The notes beneath the pieces are model-generated. The model saw only the letters and a list, made by a program, of their open reading frames with translations. It did not search any database and was not told where the DNA came from. The translations under genes were made by a program, and so were the position numbers. From Chitinophagaceae bacterium (GTDB taxonomy: Bacteria > Bacteroidota > Bacteroidia > Chitinophagales > Chitinophagaceae): 64,000 nt of DNA. The stretch is taken from the NCBI GenBank assembly GCA_016786845.1, contig JAEUVB010000009.1, positions 92,953 through 156,952 on the forward strand. The letters run 5' to 3'. Positions 37,934 through 47,262 of this stretch are shown one piece after another (position 1 is the first letter of the stretch; each line of letters opens with the position of its first letter).

Positions 37934-38821
37934 ATGTCCCAAAATGCAGACCATATTCACTGGAAAGACATTTTTAATATCAAACACGCCTTTCTTAACA
38001 TCTCCGGTGTGGCCCTAATTACCTTTGCGCTGAAAGGATTTATGATCCCCAATAAGTTTTTGGACGGTGGCATTACGGGTGTTTCCATTTTGATCCATGA
38101 AATTACCCATTGGCCGTTTGGCGTTTTGATTCTGCTTCTAAATATTCCTTTTGTGATATTGGGAAGACGAATTCTTGGCAAGACCTTTGCTATTCAAAGT
38201 AGTATAACCCTTATACTTTTGGCTATCACCATGACATTTATCCACGTCGATGCGGTTACCAGCGACCCATTGCTTACAGCACTTTTTGGAGGTTGTCTCA
38301 TTGGTGTGGGCATGGGGCTTTGCATCCGAGGGGGTTCGGCGGCAGATGGTGCAGAAATCTTAGCGGTACTGACCACCCGAAAAATTGGTTTGAATATCTC
38401 CGAAGTCATTTTTGCGATGAACACTTTGCTCTTTCTCGCCGCAATCTATTCATTTGGCATTTCTACGGCATTGTATTCCATCGTTACTTATTTTGCCGCG
38501 GTGAAGTCCCTGGATTACATTGCCGACGGTATTGAACAATATACCTCCTTGCACATTATTTCCGCCAGGAGTGAAGAAATTAAAGCATTGATTGTTCAGA
38601 AATTTGGTAAAGGAATTACCGTGATAAAAGGCGAACGTGGATATCTTCCCAATAGTTTCCACATCAAATCCGATTGTGACATCATTGTTACGATTGTTAC
38701 ACGTTTAGAATTACTTCGTATCAAGGAAAGTATCAGTTCATTAGACCCTCATGCATTTATGTATATTCAATATATAAAGGAAGCCAGCGGTGGAATATTA
38801 TCCCTAAAGAAAAAACATTAA
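37934..38821 (+). CDS. YitT/DUF2179 family membrane protein
   Basis: 295 residues with five to six membrane helices and the family segment LDGGITGVSILIHEIT near residue 45, and a C-terminal soluble DUF2179 domain (about 220-290, FHIKSDCDIIVTIVTRLELL). Function not settled. It is followed after 3 bases by an HD-domain gene, so the two are likely co-transcribed. Confidence 0.88.
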   Translation: MSQNADHIHWKDIFNIKHAFLNISGVALITFALKGFMIPNKFLDGGITGVSILIHEITHWPFGVLILLLNIPFVILGRRILGKTFAIQSSITLILLAITMTFIHVDAVTSDPLLTALFGGCLIGVGMGLCIRGGSAADGAEILAVLTTRKIGLNISEVIFAMNTLLFLAAIYSFGISTALYSIVTYFAAVKSLDYIADGIEQYTSLHIISARSEEIKALIVQKFGKGITVIKGERGYLPNSFHIKSDCDIIVTIVTRLELLRIKESISSLDPHAFMYIQYIKEASGGILSLKKKH

Positions 38822-38824
38822 ACC

Positions 38825-39409
38825 ATGAAAGACTGGAATCGACTCTATTCTGCCGTGGAGGGATTTTTTAAAGCACAAATGCCCGGCTTTTTAACCTATC
38901 ACAATTGGCAACACACCTTGCGTGTCCTCTATTTTTCTGAATTTATAGCAGAACAGCAGGCCCTTTCAGAGGAGGATATATTGCTATTAAAAACAGCGGC
39001 ACTGTATCATGATACCGGGTTTATTCATGGCCCCCAGCAGCATGAAGAAAACAGTTTTAAAATCGCGGAAATAGAATTACCCGGGCATCATTACTTGCCA
39101 TCAGAATTAATGATCATAGAAGGATTAATCCAAGCCACCAAAATTCCTCAACAACCCAAAACTCCTTTGGAAGAAATTTTGGCTGATGCGGATTTGGAGT
39201 ATTTAGGTACTGATGATTTTACGACCATTGGAGAAAGTTTGTATCATGAGATGCAACATTTTTATCCTGATATGAGCCGTAATACCTGGAATGAACTCCA
39301 AATATCTTTTATGAAACAACACCGTTATCATACGACTTATTGTATACAGAACAGGCTGCCCAAGAAATTGGAAAACCTGAAAAGACTCATCGATCAAAGG
39401 AACGCTTGA
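38825..39409 (+). CDS. HD-domain phosphohydrolase
   Basis: 194 residues with the HD signature: HNWQHTLRVL (H), AALYHDTGF (HD) and DADLEYLGTDD (D), as in metal-dependent phosphohydrolases of the HD superfamily. The N-terminus looks like those of adenylate/guanylate-cyclase-linked HD proteins, but no other domain is present. Substrate unknown. Starts 3 bases after the YitT gene. Confidence 0.85.
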   Translation: MKDWNRLYSAVEGFFKAQMPGFLTYHNWQHTLRVLYFSEFIAEQQALSEEDILLLKTAALYHDTGFIHGPQQHEENSFKIAEIELPGHHYLPSELMIIEGLIQATKIPQQPKTPLEEILADADLEYLGTDDFTTIGESLYHEMQHFYPDMSRNTWNELQISFMKQHRYHTTYCIQNRLPKKLENLKRLIDQRNA

Positions 39410-39552
39410 TTCCAAAGTGGTCAAACTCCGGACTGCATAAAGACTGAATTGATCACATTTCACGAGTTGGCTATCCGTTCAAAGGGATAATGCTGAATGT
39501 TTTGCCCGATTCCTATAAAATATTCTACATTTACAATCTAAACTCAACACGT

Positions 39553-40479
39553 ATGGAATACTTAACACTTCCCGTCATTTTATTAATCATTGTTGTCGCA
39601 TTTATTTTCTCCGGAATTTATACTGTACAACAAGGAACCATCGTCGTCATTACCATGTTCGGAAAATATCGTCGTGTGGCCTCACCGGGTTTGAATATTA
39701 AAATCCCTTTTTTGGAAAAAATATTCCGCCGGATTTCCATTCAGAATCGCTCGGTGGAATTGCAGTTTCAAGCCATTACAAAAGATCAGGCCAATGTGAA
39801 TTTTAAAGCGATGTTACTCTATGCAGTTTTTAATCAGGGTGAAGATGCGATTAAAAATGTGGCATTTAAGTTTATTGATGACCGCAGTTTGATGCAGGCC
39901 CTGATACGCACTATTGAAGGATCGATTCGTGCTTTTGTGGCCACTAAAAATCAATCAGAAATTCTGGCATTGCGCGGTGAAATCATAGCCCATGTAAAAG
40001 ATCAAATTGATACCCAACTTGAAACCTGGGGTTATCATTTGCTCGACCTTCAGATCAACGATATATCCTTCGATGAAGAGATCATGAAATCTATGGCCAA
40101 AGTGGTAAGTAGCAACAATCTCAAGGCCGCTGCTGAAAATGAAGGACAAGCTTTATTAATTACGAAAACCAAAGCCGCAGAGGCAGAAGGTAATGCCATT
40201 AAAATTTCTGCAGAGGCAGAAAAACAAGCTGCGCAATTGCGAGGTCAGGGTGTGGCTCTTTTCCGCGAAGAAGTTGCGCGTGGTATGGCTTCTGCAGCCA
40301 AAGAAATGGAAGATGCTAAACTGGATGCCTCTTTCATTCTGTTTTCTATGTGGACGGAGTCCATTAAGCATTTTGCCGAAAATGGTAAAGGGAACACGAT
40401 ATTTTTAGATGGCTCCATCGATAAAATGCATCGCAGTATGGAGGAATTGATGAGCGTGACCATGTCGAACAATAAATAA
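39553..40479 (+). CDS. SPFH/Band 7 protein (stomatin-like)
   Basis: 308 residues from ATG at 39553, with one N-terminal membrane helix, then an SPFH domain (about 25-190, including VVITMFGKYRRVASPGLNIK) and a C-terminal charged coiled coil (AENEGQALLITKTKAAEAEG). This is the stomatin/prohibitin plan. Such proteins form ring or cage oligomers in the membrane. The longer frame back to 39490 has no extra similarity. It precedes holB by 15 bases. Confidence 0.9.
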   Translation: MEYLTLPVILLIIVVAFIFSGIYTVQQGTIVVITMFGKYRRVASPGLNIKIPFLEKIFRRISIQNRSVELQFQAITKDQANVNFKAMLLYAVFNQGEDAIKNVAFKFIDDRSLMQALIRTIEGSIRAFVATKNQSEILALRGEIIAHVKDQIDTQLETWGYHLLDLQINDISFDEEIMKSMAKVVSSNNLKAAAENEGQALLITKTKAAEAEGNAIKISAEAEKQAAQLRGQGVALFREEVARGMASAAKEMEDAKLDASFILFSMWTESIKHFAENGKGNTIFLDGSIDKMHRSMEELMSVTMSNNK

Positions 40480-40494
40480 TGACTCCCCTCCTTC

Positions 40495-41643
40495 ATGCGC
40501 TTTAGTGATATCACCGGAAATCCGGAACTTAAAAAACAAATTGTAAATCAGGCGCTCAACCATCATCTGCCCCATGCCATTATGTTATTGGGCAAACCTG
40601 GTGGTGGCGCTCTGCCCATGGCCCTCGCAACGGCTCAATTTATTTTTTGTGAAAATAAACAGGGACATGATTCTTGCGGGCAATGCAGTGCTTGCTTAAA
40701 GGTAAGCAATCTGCAACATCCGGATCTCCATTTTTCTTTTCCTGTTTACAAAACCGATCCAAACAGTACGGCTCCGCCCATCAGTGATGATTTTTTTCGG
40801 CTGTTTAAAGAATATGTACTGGCTCACCCTTATGGCAATGACCAGGAATGGCTCGAATCGGTCGGAAGTGAAAAAAAGGGAAATATTACTGCCGCAGAAT
40901 GCCGGCAAATCATACGCAAACTTCAATTACGTACTTTCGAAAGTGAATATAAAATACTGATACTCTGGTATCCGGAATATTTGGGAGAGGAAGGCAATAT
41001 TCTGCTTAAATTAATTGAAGAGCCTACGGATAAAACCATCCTGATCATGGTAGCTGAAAACCTGGATCATGTACTGCAGACCATTCAATCCAGAACCCAA
41101 CTATATCCCTTAAGGTCCATTGAAGATAAGGAGATTCTTGATACCTTATTACAAAAAGGCATCGGTGAAACTCAGGCCACACAGGTATCCCGATTGGCCG
41201 AAGGCAATATGCATTATGCATACGCTTTACTTGAAGAAGAAGACCATAACTTGATCGATACTCTGCGGGATTGGCTCAATTTTATGTATAGTAATAAGGG
41301 AGTGGAATTGAACGACTGGAGTTTGGAGATCGCGGATAAAACCAAGAACATCCAAAAGAATTTCATCGAATATGTAATCAACCTGCTCGAACATTTGCTC
41401 CGTAGCCGGCAGATTGGCCCGGACAAGCTCAATTTATTGGATAGTGAAGTCCGTATTATTGAAAACCTCAAACTAAGGAATTTAAGTGATTTCAGAATCC
41501 ATGAAATTACCCAATTATTAAATGAATCTATCCATCAGATAAATCGAAATGCAAATTCAAAAATTCTGTTTCATTCCTTATCTTTACGCATTCAGCAGAT
41601 TTTACTGCAGAAAAAACAAGCTGCTCATGCTCAGATGAGCTGA
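40495..41643 (+). CDS. holB: DNA polymerase III delta' subunit-like AAA+ protein
   Basis: 382 residues with the clamp loader fold: MLLGKPGGGALPMALATAQF (a degenerate P-loop without GKT/S), a zinc module CGQCSACLKV at about residue 60, and the sensor segment LLKLIEEPTDKTILIMVAE. Loss of a functional P-loop is normal for delta'. It loads the sliding clamp at the fork. It starts 15 bases after the SPFH gene and is followed by ricT after 34 bases; holB-ricT adjacency is common in bacteria. Confidence 0.9.
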   Translation: MRFSDITGNPELKKQIVNQALNHHLPHAIMLLGKPGGGALPMALATAQFIFCENKQGHDSCGQCSACLKVSNLQHPDLHFSFPVYKTDPNSTAPPISDDFFRLFKEYVLAHPYGNDQEWLESVGSEKKGNITAAECRQIIRKLQLRTFESEYKILILWYPEYLGEEGNILLKLIEEPTDKTILIMVAENLDHVLQTIQSRTQLYPLRSIEDKEILDTLLQKGIGETQATQVSRLAEGNMHYAYALLEEEDHNLIDTLRDWLNFMYSNKGVELNDWSLEIADKTKNIQKNFIEYVINLLEHLLRSRQIGPDKLNLLDSEVRIIENLKLRNLSDFRIHEITQLLNESIHQINRNANSKILFHSLSLRIQQILLQKKQAAHAQMS

Positions 41644-41677
41644 GCTTAATCATTAACTTTTACAACTTTTTTTAGAT

Positions 41678-43201
41678 ATGGGATGTGGACATTGCGGAAC
41701 AAGTAAGAACGGAACACTGCCAAAAGGCTGTAAAGATCACGGTTCCTGCAGAAGCGGAGGATGTAATCGACTAAATGTTCATGATTGGCTGAATCTGATC
41801 CCTGTAGCCGATTTTGCGCGGCCTTTTCCATTTATTGAAGTCAGTTTTAATCATGGTAGTCGGAAGGAATTTTTCAAATCTTCCAATCCCTTGCAATATG
41901 AAAAAGGCGATTTCGTAACCGTAGAAAGTTCTGCAGGTTATGATGTCGGCGTGGTCAGTGTGACCGGCGAACTGGTGAAATTGCAGATGAAGAAGAAAGG
42001 TGTTAAGGAGAACAGTGATGAAATTCGTAAGATTTTGCACAAAAGTACCGCTCAGGAAATCGAGCGTATGCACGAACATAAGAAGGGTGAAAAACAAGCC
42101 ATGATCTCAGCCAGGGTCATCTCCCGCGATTTGAAATTGGATATGAAAATTGCTGAAGTGGAAATTCAGGCAGATGGTAAAAAGGCAACATTCTTCTATA
42201 CCGCAGATGATCGCGTCGACTTCCGCGAGCTGATCAAACGTTTTGCCGGTGAATTCAAAGTCAAAATTGAAATGAAGCAAATCGGAATTCGCCAAGAAGC
42301 GGCCAAAGTGGGTGGAATAGGAAGTTGTGGACGAGAACTTTGTTGCAGTACCTGGCTCAATGATTTTAAATCCGTCAGTACCACTGCGGCTCGTTATCAA
42401 AATTTGTCCATCAATCAAACCAAACTTTCCGGTCAGTGCGGGCGACTCAAATGCTGTCTCAATTATGAACTCGATAGTTATATGGATGCCCTTCGTGTTT
42501 TCCCCGACCATGCCGAAAGGATCAAAACAGCTGCGGGTACTGCGAGTTTGCAAAAGAAAGATATCTTTAAAAACCTCATGTGGTATAGCTATGAAAAAAG
42601 CAATACCCTCTACCCTATGACCATTGAAAGGGTTAAAGAAATCATCGAATTGAATAAAAAGGGAATCTTCCCGGATGAGCTGCAAGCTGTTGAAGTGGTT
42701 AAAAAAGCAACGGTTGCCGAGAAAACAGATTTCGTTGATGTGGTCGGTCAATTCAGTTTGAAATCACTTGAACGCGCGAGCAAAAAGAAAAAGAAAAAAG
42801 CTCAGGGCGATCGTCCGGCCAATGCACCAGGTACTCCCCGACCTGCTAATCAGGGCGGACAACAGGCAAAACCCGGTCAAAAGACGAATCGTCCATCAGG
42901 TACCAGAACTGAAGGTGGACAAAAACCTCAAACCCATGGTCAGAAACCTCAGGGGGCCAAACCACAATCGCCTCGTCCTCAATCTCAACAGGGACAAAAG
43001 CCACAGCAGCAACAAGGCCAAAAGCCTCAAGCACAGCAAGGTCAGAAACCTCAAGCACAGCAAGGTCAGAAACCTCAAGTGCAAGGAGATCAAACGAAAC
43101 CAGACAATCGTCAACAGAATCGACCTAAACGTCCGGACAATCGTAAACCCAACCCGAATCAGGGTCAGCAAGACAAGCCAAAACCTGAATCGGGCAAGTA
43201 A
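41678..43201 (+). CDS. ricT: RicT/PSP1-type protein with long Gln/Pro/Lys-rich tail
   Basis: 507 residues. The N-terminus is Cys-rich (CGHCGTSKNG and CRSGGC, about residues 3-32); the PSP1 core follows (about 45-300) with the conserved GGIGSCGRELCCSTWL and CGRLKCCLNYE cysteine motifs; the last ~150 residues are a low-complexity tail of Gln, Pro, Lys and Gly. In Bacillus RicT works with RicA and RicF in RNase Y-dependent decay, with [4Fe-4S] clusters. The N-terminal Cys cluster would fit an additional metal or Fe-S site (inference). Tail DNA contains 24-bp repeats at 42989-43084. Confidence 0.88.
   Translation: MGCGHCGTSKNGTLPKGCKDHGSCRSGGCNRLNVHDWLNLIPVADFARPFPFIEVSFNHGSRKEFFKSSNPLQYEKGDFVTVESSAGYDVGVVSVTGELVKLQMKKKGVKENSDEIRKILHKSTAQEIERMHEHKKGEKQAMISARVISRDLKLDMKIAEVEIQADGKKATFFYTADDRVDFRELIKRFAGEFKVKIEMKQIGIRQEAAKVGGIGSCGRELCCSTWLNDFKSVSTTAARYQNLSINQTKLSGQCGRLKCCLNYELDSYMDALRVFPDHAERIKTAAGTASLQKKDIFKNLMWYSYEKSNTLYPMTIERVKEIIELNKKGIFPDELQAVEVVKKATVAEKTDFVDVVGQFSLKSLERASKKKKKKAQGDRPANAPGTPRPANQGGQQAKPGQKTNRPSGTRTEGGQKPQTHGQKPQGAKPQSPRPQSQQGQKPQQQQGQKPQAQQGQKPQAQQGQKPQVQGDQTKPDNRQQNRPKRPDNRKPNPNQGQQDKPKPESGK
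42989..43084 (+). repeat. Four 24-bp tandem units inside the ricT tail
   Basis: Four units of 24 bp (42989-43012, 43013-43036, 43037-43060, 43061-43084) code for Q-G-Q-K-P-Q-[AVQ]-Q type octapeptides. The second to fourth differ by only a few bases; the first is more divergent. In-frame change in unit number would alter only the tail length. Confidence 0.85.
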
Positions 43202-43244
43202 TCTTTAATGCTCGATAAGGAAAATCTTTTATTAACTTGAGGTT

Positions 43245-43904
43245 TTACCCCGGGATTCTGGATATATACTTATCCATTTCTTTGATCTGATTGACGATCA
43301 TTTCGTTTTTACTCTTACAGGCTTTTGCGCGTGTATAGTAATGTTTCATGCCCTTAAAATCGCGGCGTTCGCCACAAATGCTGGACAACTGAAGATAGGC
43401 TGAGGCTTCGGAATCCTTGTCGGGCAATCCGATTTGAACAGCTTTACGCAAATGTTCGTAGGCTTCTTTCTTGTTTCCTTTTTTATAGGCGATCATTCCT
43501 AGTTGAAGATAGGCACCGCCCTCTACCCCTTTATCGCTGATGCCGGCCGCCAAGCTTTTACGGATATCTGCTTCTGCATCTTCGAAGTTTTCGCTCATGG
43601 TTGAAAAATTCGATTTCAACATAAAATAGGCAGAGCGAACCGGTTTGTATAGCAAATTAGGATATTTAACCCGTGCCAACAATGCCTGAGCACCTTCAAA
43701 ATCTCCATCTTCGATATGGCGTTGAATCAAAGTGATGGGCCCTATCATGAAATGGGCGACTACCATCAGAATGGCAATCAGAAAAAAGACCCAGCTGACC
43801 CATATCCCATGTTTCATTTGCCAGGTGATAAGTATACCCAATGCAATGAGTATGACAGCGATCGGAATACGGTAAAGGACTAAAATTCTTCTGAATGAGG
43901 CCAT
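43245..43904 (-). CDS. Membrane-anchored TPR protein
   Basis: 219 residues with two N-terminal membrane helices (IPIAVILIALGILITW and VSWVFFLIAILMVVAHFMIG) and a cytoplasmic or periplasmic region with about three TPR pairs (residues 90-200). No catalytic motif. It converges on ricT and is followed on the minus strand by the Sua5 gene. Role unknown; TPRs usually scaffold protein assemblies. Confidence 0.75.
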   Translation of the reverse strand: MASFRRILVLYRIPIAVILIALGILITWQMKHGIWVSWVFFLIAILMVVAHFMIGPITLIQRHIEDGDFEGAQALLARVKYPNLLYKPVRSAYFMLKSNFSTMSENFEDAEADIRKSLAAGISDKGVEGGAYLQLGMIAYKKGNKKEAYEHLRKAVQIGLPDKDSEASAYLQLSSICGERRDFKGMKHYYTRAKACKSKNEMIVNQIKEMDKYISRIPG

Positions 43905-43955
43905 AAATTTCGAATGAGGTGCAAACCTACCTAAAATATAAAGAAATAAAAAGTC

Positions 43956-44528
43956 CTATCTGATTTTTGTATAGCTGCCATCGGAATGCAGTTTCAGGAT
44001 GGCAGAAGGCGAAGCCGGAACCACCTCGTCGCGCCGCCAATGCACTACATAATCGACTGCATTCAATACCTCCGAATGGATATCTGCAAATACCGCCGCC
44101 GGCTTCTCACCGCTGATATTGGCCGAAGTGGAGACCAAAGGGTGCTTTAATCTCCGAATCAGGGTCCGGCAAAATGGATCCTTGGTGATTCTGACGGCAA
44201 TGCTTCCATCTGCAGCGATTAAGCGGTCGGGCAAGTTGATGGCATGGGGATAAATGATGGTTGTAGGTCCCTCAAATTGTTCAAGCCATCCTTCCAAATC
44301 AGGTATGGGGGCGGCAATATACTGCGACAATTGTCTCACATCAGACATGAGTAAGACAAAGGTCTTTTGCTGATCTCTCTTCTTGATCGCGAAGACTTTT
44401 TGAATGGCGATATCAGACAATGCATCGCAGCCTACACCCCATATGGTATCCGTCGGGTACAATAGGGTTCCGTTCTGCTTAAGGATGCTTAAGGATGCAT
44501 CGAGATCGGCTTCAAAAGGATGCGTCAT
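43956..44528 (-). CDS. Sua5/YciO/YrdC-type threonylcarbamoyladenylate synthase
   Basis: 190 residues with the YrdC domain motifs: LLYPTDTIWGVGCDA at the N-terminus, KKRDQQKTFVLL, and VSTSANISGEKPA. Makes the activated threonylcarbamoyl unit for tRNA t6A37. Its ATG overlaps the stop of the glycosyltransferase gene by 4 bases (ATGA), so the two are translationally coupled. The C-terminal Sua5 domain is absent, as in the YrdC/TsaC form. Confidence 0.9.
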   Translation of the reverse strand: MTHPFEADLDASLSILKQNGTLLYPTDTIWGVGCDALSDIAIQKVFAIKKRDQQKTFVLLMSDVRQLSQYIAAPIPDLEGWLEQFEGPTTIIYPHAINLPDRLIAADGSIAVRITKDPFCRTLIRRLKHPLVSTSANISGEKPAAVFADIHSEVLNAVDYVVHWRRDEVVPASPSAILKLHSDGSYTKIR

Positions 44529-45661
44529 GGGTAAAGGTCTTGATAATGTTTCATCATGGCATCAGCCATTTTTATTTGGGTAAATTTTGAGGCTTGCTGA
44601 TGTCCGAGTAAAATTCGTTGTTCTCTCAAGAAAGGGTTGTCCACCAGAGATTCCATGGCGGAATAGATAGAGGCTGTTTGAAGCGGATCAACCAATAATG
44701 CGGCCTCGCCACCGGCTTCCAAGAGACTAGACCCATTGGACGTAATCGCGACAGTTCCCGAGGCCATGGCTTCGACAACGGGCAAGCCAAAACCTTCCAT
44801 CACCGATGGATAAACCAAGGCCAGGGAGGACTGATATAATGCCGGTAAATCGCGACTGACTTCTTCCCGGTTTTGTTGTTGTTCGGGGAAAATGATGAAA
44901 GGCTCAAGATGATTGGATTTGATGTAAGCATTCACCTGATCGGCATAGGCATTCCCCCCTTTTCCAATAATGACCAACTGACATTCAAATTGCTGAAGCA
45001 AAGAATGAAAGGCCTCTACTACACGAAGCAGGTTCTTTCGTTCGATGATACTGCCGACAGAAATAAAATACGGTTTTGTAATGCCATAGCGTTTTTGCAA
45101 AATTGCCGGGGCCAAACCTTGTTCCTGATAAAAACGATCATCGATGGAAGGTGGAACGATATGAATTTTATCGGACGGGATATCATAATATTTAATCAGA
45201 TCTTTGCGTGTGGCTTCGCTGATCGCAATCACCCGATGAGCTGTTCGGGCCGCATATCGAAATTTGTTTCGATATACCATACGGTCACTCAAGTTATAGT
45301 GGTCGGGATAATGTTCAAAGATGAGATCATGCATGGTCACCAAGGTTTTTATGTTGGATAGATGAATGCCATAAGGCAGTTCATGACTTAATCCATGATA
45401 CAAATCGGTGCGTTGCTCAATATCCTGTATCATCCATTTGCTGCGCCAGATAGAAGGCAGTAATCGGGAACTAAAGCTCTCCGGATTCACCTGGTAAATA
45501 TTGGGGGCCTGAAGGTCGTCGCGAACATTCTTTTTGGGATTGAACAAATGATATTCATGATTGGGATAATGGGCCGACAATGCCATGATGAGACTGCGAC
45601 TATAATTGCCGAGTCCGGTATTGTTGTGATAAGCCCTCTTGGCGTCAAATCCGATACGCAT
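44525..45661 (-). CDS. GT4-type glycosyltransferase
   Basis: 378 residues with the GT-B fold layout: N-terminal GNYSRSLIMAL, a central FISVGSIIERKNLLRVVEAF, and the donor-binding VMEGFGLPVVEAMASG motif with the E-x7-E pair typical of family 4 retaining transferases. No signal peptide. Sugar and acceptor are unknown; the gene may add a sugar to a surface glycan. It ends in a 4-base overlap with the Sua5-type gene and is divergent from dapD. Confidence 0.88.
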   Translation of the reverse strand: MRIGFDAKRAYHNNTGLGNYSRSLIMALSAHYPNHEYHLFNPKKNVRDDLQAPNIYQVNPESFSSRLLPSIWRSKWMIQDIEQRTDLYHGLSHELPYGIHLSNIKTLVTMHDLIFEHYPDHYNLSDRMVYRNKFRYAARTAHRVIAISEATRKDLIKYYDIPSDKIHIVPPSIDDRFYQEQGLAPAILQKRYGITKPYFISVGSIIERKNLLRVVEAFHSLLQQFECQLVIIGKGGNAYADQVNAYIKSNHLEPFIIFPEQQQNREEVSRDLPALYQSSLALVYPSVMEGFGLPVVEAMASGTVAITSNGSSLLEAGGEAALLVDPLQTASIYSAMESLVDNPFLREQRILLGHQQASKFTQIKMADAMMKHYQDLYP

Positions 45662-45717
45662 GATTAAAAACTGATGTGCAAAGTACAGCGAAGCAAATAA
45701 AAAAATAGCAAATAGAT

Positions 45718-45725
45718 TATGTTTG
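45718..45725 (+). promoter_or_regulatory. TAnnTTTG promoter element before dapD
   Basis: TATGTTTG at 45718-45725, 18 bases before the dapD ATG. A well-spaced TTG upstream is not clear in the gap to the divergent glycosyltransferase gene. Confidence 0.4.
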
Positions 45726-45743
45726 CAATAAATTCAATTGATC

Positions 45744-46556
45744 ATGGAATTACAACAACTGATATCTGCAGCATGGCAAGACCGGGAGCTGCTCAAACAA
45801 GACCAATATTCACTGGCGGTGAGAGACGTTATAGAAGAAGTGGATAAGGGTCGACTGCGTGTGGCCGGTCCGGTTGACGATACCTGGGTGGTGAATGAAT
45901 GGGTGAAACAGGCGATCTTGATGTATTTCGGTATACAACAAATGCAGACCTATACCCTGCCACCATTTGAATTTTATGATAAAATGAAATTGAAATCCGA
46001 CTATGCCTCCCAAGGTGTGAGAGCCGTGCCGCATGCTGTAGCAAGATACGGTGCTTTTCTGGCCAGGAATGTGGTATTGATGCCAAGTTACGTGAATATC
46101 GGTGCTTACGTAGATGAAGGTACCATGGTCGATACCTGGGCCACCGTAGGATCTTGCGCACAGATCGGGAAAAATGTACACCTGAGTGGCGGCGTTGGAA
46201 TTGGCGGCGTATTGGAACCTTTGCAGGCAAGCCCGGTGATTATAGAAGATGGTTGTTTTATCGGATCACGTTGTATTGTTGTTGAAGGGGTGCATGTTGA
46301 AAAGGAAGCCGTATTGGGCGCCAATGTGGTATTGACCCAAAGTACAAAAATCATCGATGTAAGCGGTTCTGAACCGATTGAATATCGCGGACGAGTACCA
46401 GCCCGAAGTGTGGTCATCCCCGGAAGTTATACCAAGTCTTTTCCTGCCGGTGATTATCAAGTCGGATGCGCCCTCATTATCGGTCAACGTAAAGCGAGTA
46501 CTGATTTGAAGACCAGCTTGAATGATGCTTTACGTGATTTTAACGTGAGCGGATAA
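45744..46556 (+). CDS. dapD: Tetrahydrodipicolinate N-succinyltransferase
   Basis: 270 residues with an N-terminal helical domain and a left-handed beta-helix of hexapeptide repeats (NVVLMPSYVNIGAYVDEGTM, ATVGSCAQIGKNVHLSGGVG, ECGVH-like VIIEDGCFIGSRCIVVEGVH). The catalytic EGTMVDTWATVGSC segment is the DapD signature. Fourth step of the succinylase branch of the lysine/diaminopimelate pathway. Start at 45744 rather than the TTG at 45738. Confidence 0.95.
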   Translation: MELQQLISAAWQDRELLKQDQYSLAVRDVIEEVDKGRLRVAGPVDDTWVVNEWVKQAILMYFGIQQMQTYTLPPFEFYDKMKLKSDYASQGVRAVPHAVARYGAFLARNVVLMPSYVNIGAYVDEGTMVDTWATVGSCAQIGKNVHLSGGVGIGGVLEPLQASPVIIEDGCFIGSRCIVVEGVHVEKEAVLGANVVLTQSTKIIDVSGSEPIEYRGRVPARSVVIPGSYTKSFPAGDYQVGCALIIGQRKASTDLKTSLNDALRDFNVSG

Positions 46557-46563
46557 TATTACC

Positions 46564-47106
46564 CTATCCTTTTTTGGAAGCTATGATTTGCTCTTCCTTG
46601 TCATCCAGATCCAATAAGGCATAATTACGCATTTGGGTAATTTCCAGCTCATCGAGCATATTCACCACATCACTGTAACTACAAGAAGATGATGCCTTGA
46701 TCAACACAAATGCTTCATCATCGGCATGGCTGCCCGGATATCCGTTTTGAAACGCCATTCGTACTGAAACTTTATGTTTCATGAGGACTTCACGTATCCC
46801 ATGAGTCCATCCAAATTCGGCTACCTGTAATTTGTCGAGATTGCCTTCCATGGCCTCCTTACCACAGAGATAGTATATTTTATGATCGCTACCGAGGTAG
46901 ACCGTCATCGCGGTGTGGTCGGCTACTTCAATGGGCGGGCCTTCGACGGGCATAACAATATCCAATGTTCTTGTTTGCGTAAGAGTCGTCGTAAAGATGA
47001 AGAAAGTGATCAGCAGAAATCCCAGATCGACCATGGGGGTCAAATCGATACGGGTGGACAATTTTTTTCGTCCGTGTGATTGAGGATTTATTTGTATGTC
47101 TGCCAT
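46564..47106 (-). CDS. exbD: ExbD/TolR-family protein (third copy, not next to exbB)
   Basis: 180 residues from ATG at 47104-47106, with the same LSTRIDLTPMVDLGFLLITF membrane segment as the ExbD at 17875-18471 and matching N-terminal and periplasmic signatures (DHTAMTVYLGSDHKIYYLCG, SYSDVVNMLDELEI). It carries the proton-transfer aspartate. There is no exbB next to it, so it might use the ExbB at 16308, exchange with the other ExbD subunits, or be a specialised variant. Convergent with dapD. Confidence 0.88.
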   Translation of the reverse strand: MADIQINPQSHGRKKLSTRIDLTPMVDLGFLLITFFIFTTTLTQTRTLDIVMPVEGPPIEVADHTAMTVYLGSDHKIYYLCGKEAMEGNLDKLQVAEFGWTHGIREVLMKHKVSVRMAFQNGYPGSHADDEAFVLIKASSSCSYSDVVNMLDELEITQMRNYALLDLDDKEEQIIASKKG

Positions 47107-47235
47107 GGGAATTGATTTAAATATACAACGGTACACAGCGGTCAAATCGTATGGGAAGCCGGGAACATTCACGCGTTTCAAATCCTATAAAAAATATACC
47201 CTCCTGAGGGTATTTACATAAACCGGAGACCTGAT

Positions 47236-47243
47236 TATTTTTG
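47236..47243 (+). promoter_or_regulatory. TAnnTTTG promoter element before the secreted sorting-domain gene
   Basis: TATTTTTG, 19 bases upstream of the ATG at 47263. Confidence 0.4.
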
Positions 47244-47262
47244 TACCGATAAATAATTTTCT

